Assembly (NCBI GenBank): GCA_948146395.1
Contig: OX411547.1
Location: forward strand, 63,555,610 to 63,619,609
Origin: Fragum whitleyi
Lineage: Eukaryota; Mollusca; Bivalvia; Cardiida; Cardiidae
DNA: 64,000 nucleotides
Reading direction: 5' to 3'
Shown piece by piece: positions 1 through 9,100 of this stretch. A program made the translations under genes and the position numbers. Numbering within the stretch: the stretch's first letter is position 1; every line of letters begins with the position of its first letter. The notes under the pieces are model-generated. The model had not been told where the DNA came from, searched no databases, and worked only from the letters and a program-made list of their open reading frames with translations.

Positions 1-3000
1 GATGACATCATCGATGTATGCGTCACAGCCATCCAAGCCAGCTATAACCATATTTACAAGCCGCTGAAACGTCGCAGGAGAATTTTTCATCCCAAACGGC
101 ATAACTTTGTACTGGTACAGACCAGTTGGAGTAGCAAATGCTGATACTTCTTTAGCCCTATCAGTGAGCGGAACTTGCCAGAATCCTTTGAGAAGGTCAA
201 ATTTGGTGACATATTTAGAATTACCGACTTTGTCAATACAGTCATCAATTCTTGGAATTGGAAAAGAGTCAGTTTTTGTCACAGAGTTCACTTTTCGATA
301 GTCAGTACACATTCTGTATGTTCCATTTGGCTTTGGAACTAATATACATGGTGAACTGTAATTACTTTGGCTGGGTTCAATAAAGTCATTCTCCAATAAG
401 TAATTCACTTCATCTTGAAGGGCTTTTTGTTTCACTGGATTCATTCTATAAGGATGTTGTTTTATTGGTTGAGAATCTTCCACAATGACATCATGATATA
501 TTTTATCAGTTCTTGTGGGGATGTCAGGAAATAAGTGTTTATATTCATTAATCAACTGTTTCAGCTCTTCTCGTTGAGATGGCTCCAAATGTGAAAGTTT
601 GTCGTCAAGATTCTTAAGTATTTCAGAGTTCTCAAGTTTAGGTGGACCAGGAACAGATTTTTCACTAAAGTCTGAACTAACTTCTGATTCAATCATATTT
701 GATTGTTGTGGGACAGTGTTTACAACTGTAACTGGTTTTGAAATAGAGCTATCTCTGTCAAAATACTTTTTTAACATGTTTACATGACACATTTGTTTAT
801 TTTTACGCCTTCCGGGAGTATTGATGATATAATTCAAATCACTTGTTTTCTTATCAATAGTATACGGGCCATAATATCTTGCCTGTAAGGGTCGGCCAGG
901 TATTGGCAAAAGAGCAAGGACTTTATCACCTGGTTCGAATTTCCTATCAACACTATGCTTGTCATATCTTGCCTTCATTTTGCTCTGAGATGATTTAAGA
1001 TTTGACCTAGCAACCTCACATGCCCTAGACAGTTTATTTCTGAAGTCAGAAACATACTGTAACAAGTTCAAGGGTGTTTCATCATCAGCAAGAAATTTCT
1101 CTTTTAAGAGTGTTAATGGCCCACGAACAGAATGACCAAAAACTAACTCAAAGGGGCTAAAGCCAAGAGATTCTTGAACAGATTCTCTGACTGCAAATAA
1201 TAGCAAATGAATACCTTCATCCCAATTTTTATCAGTATCAAAACAATATGACCTTATCATATTCTTTAGGGTCTGATGAAATCTTTCTAAAGCACCTTGA
1301 CTTTCAGGGTGATAAGCAGATGACCGATATTGCTTGATACCTAATTCATGCATAACCTGTTGGAATATGCCTGACATGAAGTTTGATCCTTGATCAGACT
1401 GAACTGATTTTGGAAGGCCAACAAAAGTAAAGAACTTGACAAGAGCCTTAATAATTGACTTTGCCTTAATGTTCCTTAAAGGAATTGCTTCTGGGAAGCG
1501 GGTAGAAGCACACATAATTGTCAACAAATATTCAGAACCTGACTTGGTTTTTGGTAAAGGACCAACGCAGTCTATCATTATTCGACTGAAAGGTTCATCA
1601 AAAGCTGGAATGGGTTGTAACCTTGCTTTTGGAATAACTTGGTTAGGTTTCCCTACCATTTGACAAGTGTGGCAACTTTTACAATATTTGGAAACATCCG
1701 ATTTAAGTCCAGGCCAAAAGAAATGAGTCATAATCTTGTGATAAGTCTTGTTTACACCTAAATGACCAGACATTGGACTTTCATGGGCTATACTAAGTAT
1801 TTCATGGCGATATGACTTTGGAACAACAATTTGGTGATGAACAGCCCAATCGTCATCAGCTGGGACATCAAATGGTCGCCATTTTCTCATCAGAATACCA
1901 TTCTTTTTATAGTAACAAACAGGATTCTGAGACATTTCTTTTTCGGGTAATGCCCTATCAATTAACTTTGAAATCTCAGGATCATTTTGCTGTTCCTGGA
2001 TTAACTTTGACTTTGAATGCGTTTCATGACCTTGGTCATTTGACCTTGGAGATGACTGACAAAATTTTGACGAGTCTGTCTGAGTATCAGGCAGACTAAG
2101 ATTAAAAGACTTTTTAATCTCGTCATTGAAATATTGACCAACAAAAGTATCAGTTAAGTCAATATCATTTGAATTTTTCAAGGAAGCTTTTTTAGCCATA
2201 CCCCGAGTTACTGCACATGAAGGGTACAAATCAGGTATTTCCTGCAAAATAGGATCATCTGTTTGACCTACATTAGGTGTGTCAGTTACAAGAGGATTAA
2301 CAACAACCTTATCTCCAGCTAAGTCATTGCCTAGCAATAAATGTACACCTTTAAATGGTAAAGAATGTTTAACACCAACAACCACAGAACCAGTAACCAA
2401 ATCCGAGGACAAATTAACCTTATGAAGAGGAACATTAATAACACCACACTCTACACCCTGAATAAGGACACTAGTACCAGACGAAGTCTTCTCAGAAAAA
2501 GGCAGAACATCTGCTAAAATAAGAGATTGAGAAGCTCCTGTGTCTCTTAAAATTTTAATAGGGGTAGGTGGGCACATATCACCTGAAAGTGATACAAAAC
2601 CATCCAAAATGAACGGTTCAAAAATCTCCATACAGGAATCAGAATTTGGTTCTGCCTTAACAGTTGAATTTAACTCAAAAGAAGGCTGTGATTTAGGCTG
2701 AAGGCTGGTGAGCCCTGTAGGTTTGGCTGCACTCAGTTCCTTCTTCCTTTTTAATCTAAAACATTCCGAAATAAGGTGACCTGGTTTTTTACAAAAAGTA
2801 CAATGTACTCGAGATAAGGGATTTTGAACATTGGTTTCACCAGTAGACTTTGGTTTAGGTGAATTCGATTGACTAGACATGCTAGATGAATCACCAGACA
2901 TAGATTTATTTTGGGGATGTGAGGAAGCAGGTTTTGCTTTATTAACGAAAGAATTTTTGTGTGTAAGGTAGTAATCATCAGCTAAACGAGCTGCTTCATG

Positions 3001-4032
3001 TATAGTTTCAACAGTTTTTTCATCTAAATGTGACTTAATGTCAGATTGAATGCAATTTTTGAATTGTTCAATTAATATAAGTTGTCTAAGATTATCATAA
3101 TTTTGGTCTATTTTCTTAGAATAGCACCACCTGTCAAATAATTTTTCTTCGTTTCTTGCAAATTCAACGTGAGTCTGGCCAGATTCTTTTCTACAACTTC
3201 TAAATTGTTGTCTGTATGCTTCTGGAACCAGCTCATAACCTTTGAGAATGAGTTCTTTTACAGTATCATAATCATTGCTTTGTTCTGTTCTAAGTTGCGA
3301 ATAAATATTGCGAGCTTTTCCTACTAAGACACTTTGGAGAAGTAAGGTCCATTGCTCCTTTGGCCATTTCAAGTTATTTGCAACTTTTTCAAAATGTTCG
3401 AAATATGTATCAACTTCATTTTCTTGAAATTGAGGAACAAGCCTAAAATGTTTTGTTACATCAAAATGGTCATTATACATATCTCTGGGCTGATTTGCTC
3501 TATCTTGTATTTCTAATTCTTTTAATCGTAATTGAAATGCTCTTTCTTCTCTTTCCCTCTCTCTTTCTATTTCTCTCTCTTCTCTTTCTCGCTCTTCCTT
3601 TTCCCTTTCTCTTTCTCTTTCCCTTTCTTCCTTTTCCCTTTGAAATTGCCTTTCTCTTTCTTTTTCTTCAATTTCTCTTTGTGCTCTTTCTCTTTCAATT
3701 TCAATTTCTAATTGCTTTTCTTGAAATTTCCGCTCTTCTCTCTCTCTTTCTATTTCCAATTCCTTCTCCCTTTGTTGAAGTTTTAACAGTTCAAGATCTC
3801 TTGAGCTTGAAACTGATGGAACATCAACAATGAGAGACAGAGCCTTTTCATCAAAAATGTCCTCATCAACAAAATATTGAACCAAAATATTCTTAATTTC
3901 ATGCTTTCGCAATGAGGACTTGACTTCTTTTAATTTATAATGCTTGGCAAGATTGAGCAAATCAGGCTTTTTACCCAAATTCAATAGCTCCACGGAAGGT
4001 TCGTGCGTAAATTTTTCTAAGTCAAAAGACAT
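1..4032 (-). CDS. gag-pol polyprotein (Gag, CCHC, protease, integrase, reverse transcriptase), 3' end outside window
   Basis: I checked every in-frame triplet from the ATG at 4032 to position 1 and found no stop. Residues about 10-55 look like a SAP-type helical segment. Residues 80-170 are an E/R/K/Q-rich coiled coil. Residues about 200-345 are a capsid region with a SCAN-like stretch (ELVPEAYRQQFRSC, then VEFARNEEKLFDRW). A zinc knuckle is at C411-x2-C414-x4-H419-x4-C424 (2761-2802). Protease motif DTGAS starts at residue 497 (2544). The integrase has an HHCC finger (1620-1785), catalytic D821, D880 and E916 with exactly 35 residues between the last two, and a GPY tail near 870. RT follows, with KFDLLKGFW (D1279), MPFGMKNSPATFQR and YIDD (7-18). 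Gag and Pol share one frame with no frameshift. The polyprotein would be cleaved by its own protease. The ATG at 4032 was chosen as the first in frame after the leader. Confidence 0.97.
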   Translation of the reverse strand, partial: MSFDLEKFTHEPSVELLNLGKKPDLLNLAKHYKLKEVKSSLRKHEIKNILVQYFVDEDIFDEKALSLIVDVPSVSSSRDLELLKLQQREKELEIEREREERKFQEKQLEIEIERERAQREIEEKERERQFQREKEEREREREREKEEREREEREIEREREREERAFQLRLKELEIQDRANQPRDMYNDHFDVTKHFRLVPQFQENEVDTYFEHFEKVANNLKWPKEQWTLLLQSVLVGKARNIYSQLRTEQSNDYDTVKELILKGYELVPEAYRQQFRSCRKESGQTHVEFARNEEKLFDRWCYSKKIDQNYDNLRQLILIEQFKNCIQSDIKSHLDEKTVETIHEAARLADDYYLTHKNSFVNKAKPASSHPQNKSMSGDSSSMSSQSNSPKPKSTGETNVQNPLSRVHCTFCKKPGHLISECFRLKRKKELSAAKPTGLTSLQPKSQPSFELNSTVKAEPNSDSCMEIFEPFILDGFVSLSGDMCPPTPIKILRDTGASQSLILADVLPFSEKTSSGTSVLIQGVECGVINVPLHKVNLSSDLVTGSVVVGVKHSLPFKGVHLLLGNDLAGDKVVVNPLVTDTPNVGQTDDPILQEIPDLYPSCAVTRGMAKKASLKNSNDIDLTDTFVGQYFNDEIKKSFNLSLPDTQTDSSKFCQSSPRSNDQGHETHSKSKLIQEQQNDPEISKLIDRALPEKEMSQNPVCYYKKNGILMRKWRPFDVPADDDWAVHHQIVVPKSYRHEILSIAHESPMSGHLGVNKTYHKIMTHFFWPGLKSDVSKYCKSCHTCQMVGKPNQVIPKARLQPIPAFDEPFSRIMIDCVGPLPKTKSGSEYLLTIMCASTRFPEAIPLRNIKAKSIIKALVKFFTFVGLPKSVQSDQGSNFMSGIFQQVMHELGIKQYRSSAYHPESQGALERFHQTLKNMIRSYCFDTDKNWDEGIHLLLFAVRESVQESLGFSPFELVFGHSVRGPLTLLKEKFLADDETPLNLLQYVSDFRNKLSRACEVARSNLKSSQSKMKARYDKHSVDRKFEPGDKVLALLPIPGRPLQARYYGPYTIDKKTSDLNYIINTPGRRKNKQMCHVNMLKKYFDRDSSISKPVTVVNTVPQQSNMIESEVSSDFSEKSVPGPPKLENSEILKNLDDKLSHLEPSQREELKQLINEYKHLFPDIPTRTDKIYHDVIVEDSQPIKQHPYRMNPVKQKALQDEVNYLLENDFIEPSQSNYSSPCILVPKPNGTYRMCTDYRKVNSVTKTDSFPIPRIDDCIDKVGNSKYVTKFDLLKGFWQVPLTDRAKEVSAFATPTGLYQYKVMPFGMKNSPATFQRLVNMVIAGLDGCDAYIDDVI

Positions 4033-4217
4033 GGTAGCTTGTTGCTGTATTCAAACAAGAATGTAAGATTTCGATAAATAATAGTGAAAGTACACTCTAG
4101 ATTTATCAAAATTGAAATATGAAATTTATTTCTTAAATAATTTTGAACACTAGATTTAAATACAGAATTTGTTTGATTTGTTTTGTTTTGTTTGTTTGTC
4201 TGATGTTCGTATCTCGA

Positions 4218-4229
4218 GACGAGCCCCCA
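4218..4229 (-). other. Primer-binding site, tRNA-Pro-like
   Basis: In element orientation it reads TGGGGGCTCGTC, three bases after the LTR end. This equals the first 12 bases of the tRNA-Pro primer-binding site known from gammaretroviruses. The following six bases match only partly. Confidence 0.8.
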
Positions 4230-4292
4230 AATTGTTACGTGCCAATGTAACACGAACAAAGAAGCCAGCAACAAACTTTACAATTAACAATA

Positions 4293-4298
4293 TTTATT
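4293..4298 (-). promoter_or_regulatory. LTR polyadenylation signal
   Basis: AATAAA on the minus strand, about 60 bp before the LTR end and about 275 bp after the TATA box. This suits the R/U5 boundary. Confidence 0.5.
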
Positions 4299-4570
4299 GA
4301 CAATAATACCAGAATTATTGACAATATGAAATTAATACAAAAACAATTTACAATACCTTGAATGTTTAATCCTAAAGTTTTAATTTTAGATCCAATTTAG
4401 TTAAGTTCCTGGTCCACAAATAATAAGTCCAATAATATCCGAATTTAAAATTAAACACGCTTTTAAACACACTTTTAAGATAACAAGAAATCCCCTTTTA
4501 GTTTAACACAGTACTACTAAATGAAACCATAAGTCTAAATCAAGTGAACCAAGAATGCTGTAGGAACCCC

Positions 4571-4580
4571 TTTATATAAT
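4571..4580 (-). promoter_or_regulatory. LTR TATA box
   Basis: On the minus strand it reads ATTATATAAA, followed by GGGG. It lies about 115-120 bp inside the 5' LTR and upstream of the polyadenylation signal, as expected for the U3 promoter of the element. Confidence 0.6.
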
Positions 4581-4693
4581 ACTATAGAACAATCTGGAAT
4601 AGTATAGAACATAAGAATACTCTAGAGTCTGAATCACCTTCCAAAAGGCCTTTCTAGAAAGATCTACATAATTCTACATACATTTACGTAACA

Positions 4694-5783
4694 GAATCAA
4701 GAGATAAGAAAATTCCCAGTCTAAAAATAGACACGGTAAATACCATTAGGTTTATTTATAGCTTATACATAACACATGTCATTAAAGTATTTCTTGTCCT
4801 AACATCAACAACAAATGGGGCCTTATTTCAGCAATTTGTTTCAATATTATCCCTTGGCCTTTATGCAGCATTCTTTACAAAGCAAATCATGACGAATAGA
4901 AAGCAAATTTAATATAGGTTGAACAAGTGTTGTAAGAGACCAACCCCATCCTTTCCGATTTTATGCAATTTTGAATTATCTTACCCCACCCACAATTCTA
5001 CGGTAAATTTTGACGCCTAGCCCTACCAGCCATGAATTCGAAATTTCAGTCTGCATCAATGAAACAAAGAAGAAACCGTTGAGACCTTGATTCTCAAATC
5101 GCTCATTATTTTTTTTATTTAAGTAATCAAAAACATTTTCTATCCCTCATAATACCTTTGAAATGCTGTTTATTTCACTATTTTATTTTTTGACACTGGC
5201 CAATTCGAATATTTTTAGACTAGAACTGTATACTGCGCTCTTAATTGTTTATAATTTGGCATGAGGAGGATACACTTCTCCCACACACCCTCTCCACCCC
5301 CCATACACGAACGCAAAAGTGTGCTTTACATGTGCCTTGTATGGAAGATAATTCAGTGACCTAATTCTATGCTTTCTTCTTAGTTATTGAGCGAAAAATT
5401 TGTAAAAGACCGGTTAAATGTCACACAAAATGGCAATAAATTTGAAGAAAAAAATCAAATTCTGTAGGTCAAATATTATAAAACGGATTGTTTTTGGGAG
5501 GACAATCCTAAGGAAGTAATTATATGATAAACCATAATATACATGTACGAGTATTATAATTATAGAATAACAAATGATAATAATATAATATGATATAATA
5601 TAATGTAATAATAAAATTTATCTTATAACTTAACAAATATCCGTATGATAACATCCCGTATGATGTTTTTTATGATATCACATAGTTATTTTTGAAAAAT
5701 GATATGATGTGGTTATTTTTAGAAACTTGTTTGGCAGTTTGAAACAACGACGAAAACAAGACAAATATAGGTTTTAAGATGAA
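4694..5783. other. AT-rich flank, no gene seen
   Basis: AT-rich sequence between the retrotransposon LTR and the methyltransferase exons. I found no exon that could encode the missing N-terminus of the methyltransferase. There are AT-rich stretches (for example 5560-5620) but no clear repeat unit. Confidence 0.5.
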
Positions 5784-5926
5784 TATTATACGTAAGTGTG
5801 TTGTATGTAAAAATATCTAACTCGGTTGTGAGAATTGATAATTGTCTCGGCAGAGCCGCGACAATGTTCAATTCTCCCAACCTCGTTAGATATTTTTTCT
5901 CATACAAAACACTAAGTACGTATTAT
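5784..5926. repeat. Fold-back (long hairpin), arms about 68 bp
   Basis: The arms 5784-5851 and 5855-5926 are imperfect reverse complements around CTCGGC-AGA-GCCGCG. Paired blocks include ATCTAACTCGGTTG with CAACCTCGTTAGAT. It ends about 28 nt before the acceptor of the first visible methyltransferase exon. Confidence 0.75.
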
Positions 5927-5954
5927 ATATAACAAAACAATCTTCTTTTTACAG

Positions 5955-6142
5955 ATATGTTCGAGAATGGCTAGGGTGTATGGTGGCAGCCCAGTTAGTC
6001 ATTATAGAAAACGGTAAATACTATATTCCATCTGAACGACATGACACCATGAGAGGGGGCGTTCAGTGGGGTAATGTGGTTGTATCTTGGATCAAACGAT
6101 TCGAACAGACAAAATGCTGCTTTGATAAGAACGGACCTTGGG
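5955..6142 (+). CDS. Methyltransferase exon (N-terminal linker part)
   Basis: The acceptor is ttttacag at 5947-5954 and the donor is GG|gtaggt with GT at 6143-6144. The first base completes a codon from an upstream exon. The exon then encodes YVREWLG and a basic/aromatic linker, ending in the first base of a Gly codon. Confidence 0.88.
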
Positions 6143-9100
6143 GTAGGTCTAAATGTAAATTATAATACAATTAATAAAACATTAATTAATGCGCAAAAAA
6201 TATTACTAATCGGGTATGTTTTAATATAGCCCTTGATTTTTCATAAAATTTTGTTTGAAGGATTTCTTTATCAAAGAAATATCAAAATATGAAACGTAAA
6301 AAAACGAATATATATTATCTTTTATACTAATGTAAGGAGGTTTTCCCCTTTAATGTGTTAAAATCAAACCAAACCAATAAACATTTATATTTGCTAATGC
6401 CTGGACATGAAGGTTAACGTACAGTTAACAACATCGTGAAATTGACAAGGTGAATGATTTTGGAATGATTTTGGATTGAAGGTTAACGTACAGTTAACAA
6501 CATCGTGAAATTGACAAGGTGAATGATTTTGGATTGAAATTGAATGAGTGCATGGGGCGAGTTTTGAGTGAATTTATTTGGAGGTAATCCAATATCGCAT
6601 ATTTTGTTCAGGATGAACAAAATTAGCGATATCGATTACCTCCCTTTAATACACTATGCATACAAGTTCTTTAGATAGGTTCCTATTTTTTAAGAACAAT
6701 TGGGATGCTTACAATTTGAATTATATTAGTGAAATCGCGATTTTCCTCTAACCAAAGTTATTTTGATTGACGTTGTTGATTCCATATTTTTCAATGGGTT
6801 CGAGCGTTTTTGAATGGCCTGAGTGAGTGTTTTGAATGAATGAATGAATGGAGCGCTGAATAAGTGATTTAGAATAGTTTTGATTAAGGGAAATGTCAAT
6901 TTCACGATGTAACTAACTGTAGCCGGAGATCGAACTCACTACCCGAGGAATTAGATCCTAGCACGCTATCGACTGAGCTTATATGACCATTGGACCAATG
7001 TGTCATAGTCAATAATATACGGAGATAAAGAAAAATGCAAAAATAATACAATTAAGAACATCATGAAATTGACATTTTGAATCTTTAAAGAGTGATTTTT
7101 TATTGAAATTGAATGAGTTCGATGGGTGAAATTTGAGTGAAAGTCAAGGGATGAAATGCAATATCGCAAAATTCGTCCAATTTTTACCACCCCCCCCTCC
7201 CCCCCGCTTTTAATAAGATATACGTAAGTATTTGTCTCTGTTGTTTCACGAACCAAACAAACGCTTTTAAATCCATATCATTAATAAAATTGTGGAATAA
7301 TTTGAATGATTCGAATGAAATGTTGATCGTCTAGAATGATTTCGAAGTATTTTGAACCATATGGGGACGTTTTTAATGATTTAGAGTGTTTGATTTTGAA
7401 TGGCATTGATCGAGATGTGTGTCAATTTGACGATGTAACGACAGAAAGAAAAATCGTGAAATAAACATTCACCTCGATTAAAAGCATTCTAATCAACCCC
7501 CTCAGCGCTTAATACATCCATTCCAAACACTCACTCAGATTGATCAAAGACGCTCCGAAATTATAAGAAAACAAATCGAAATCGTTCAATACGACCAGAA
7601 TTTAATTCAAATAATAAATAAATCTACGTTTTAATACGCTAGTGTAGATTCTAAAGCGTCTGATTGGTCCTTGAAGACAAACAGAAAAACAGAAAAGTAC
7701 GTTAAAAAAGGTAAAAAAGTCGATAATTTCGTCATTTCGTCTTATTCGGACGAAGTTAGCGATATTCGATGACCGCCCTTGGTTTTCACTCAAACCTCGC
7801 TCCACACACTCATTCAAAATTCCATTCGATAATTATTCCAAAAAAATCATCTCGTCAAGTTCACAATGTAATTAGCTGTAGATGTAAACTCTTCTTATAG
7901 GTAACGACTATGACACTGATGACAAATTTTGGTTCGCATTTGGAGGATTTCGAGAGAAGACTGGCGATGGATTTCTTCAATCGACGATATTACCGGCCCT
8001 TGATGAAAACTTCAAAGGGAAATTAGGTACATGCTATATGACGTTCTTTTACTATGAGTGTTCGATATATAGAGAGTACATGTGGTTAGTAACATCGTGA
8101 AATTGACATTCCCTCCGTTCAAAATCATTCGATATCTCTCCCACAGCACTGCATTCATTCGTTCCAAACGCTAACTCAAGCCAATCAAAGCGCCTAAAAG
8201 TATGCATATTTTAATCAAGGGAGGTAAACAATTGTACGAAACTGGCGACATTGTTTTACCTCCCATTAATTTGATTCAAAACTCGCCCATTCCATTTCAC
8301 TTGGAAATCGTTTCAAAAGCATTCACCTTTTCAATTTCATCATGTTATTAAAAGTTCTTTGAAAGTGTTACAGTTTAAAATATCGTGCAATTGACTAGGT
8401 GAATGATTTTGGAATGATTTTGGAATGAAATTGAATGAGTGTGTGGAGCGAGTTTTGATCGAAATTAATGTGAGGTAATCCAATATCACAAATTTTGTTC
8501 AAGTTGAACAAAATTTGTGATATTAATTACCTCCCTTTAATGAAATATACGTATTTTTCTGCACTTGAAAGTTCACGCCAGATAATAAAATCGTAGAATA
8601 AATAGATCGATTTGAACTTATCGTTGAAAGTCTTGAACGATTTTGAATGTTTTCTTATGATTTTGGAGCGTTTATGATCGATTTGAGTGAGTGTTTGGAA
8701 TGAATGAATGGAGCGCTGAGTGAATGATTAAGAATGATTTTGATCGGAATGAATGTCAATTTAACGATGTTTATAACTGTAGACGAATACAATGACTTTA
8801 TTCCATTAACATAGTAATAAACACTTGCAAAACACAATGTAAAGAGGACAAATTTCTATTTAGTCCAAAGAAATGACCAGATTTTTTTTAAATAATCGAA
8901 CTGTTGTGAACTTCTTTATGACGTCATTCGAAATCAAAGTAAGAGCGGCCTGACCCGGGCCGATCAGAAGCATCGAGGTCGAAAGGTTAAATTGACGTCA
9001 CTAGTGTCGAAACCGAAGTCATTTAAATAGGAACCGGGTTAACTTCGATCGAAACTGCGTCCCATCCATGTTTGAACATCCTCGATGAATTCACATACAC

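Larger units (their letters stand above)
1..4693 (-). mobile_element. Ty3/gypsy LTR retrotransposon, Gmr1-like pol order, partial (left part outside window)
   Basis: Reading on the minus strand: 5' LTR (4693-4233), 3-nt spacer, tRNA-Pro-like primer-binding site, about 185 nt of leader, then one gag-pol frame from 4032 to the window edge. The rest of RT, RNase H, the polypurine tract and the 3' LTR must lie left of position 1. RT motifs and a GPY/F-type integrase tail make it Ty3/gypsy. Integrase before RT is the order of the Gmr1-like clade. The frame has no stop in 1,344 codons, so the copy is probably young. Only one LTR is visible, so age and target duplication cannot be measured. The 5 bp outside the LTR are GAATC. 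Confidence 0.95.
4233..4693 (-). repeat. 5' LTR (461 bp) of the gypsy element
   Basis: On the plus strand it begins TGTTACGT and ends ACGTAACA, a perfect 8-bp inverted repeat with canonical TG...CA ends. It is followed, in element orientation, by a 3-nt spacer and a primer-binding site. It contains a TATA box and a polyadenylation signal in the expected U3 to R order. Confidence 0.88.

Noticed and set aside
3453..3833. 126-codon plus-strand frame rich in Leu and Phe, resembling a membrane protein
   Set aside because: It is the antisense of the Glu/Arg-rich coiled coil in the gag frame, and codon bias of the real frame explains it.
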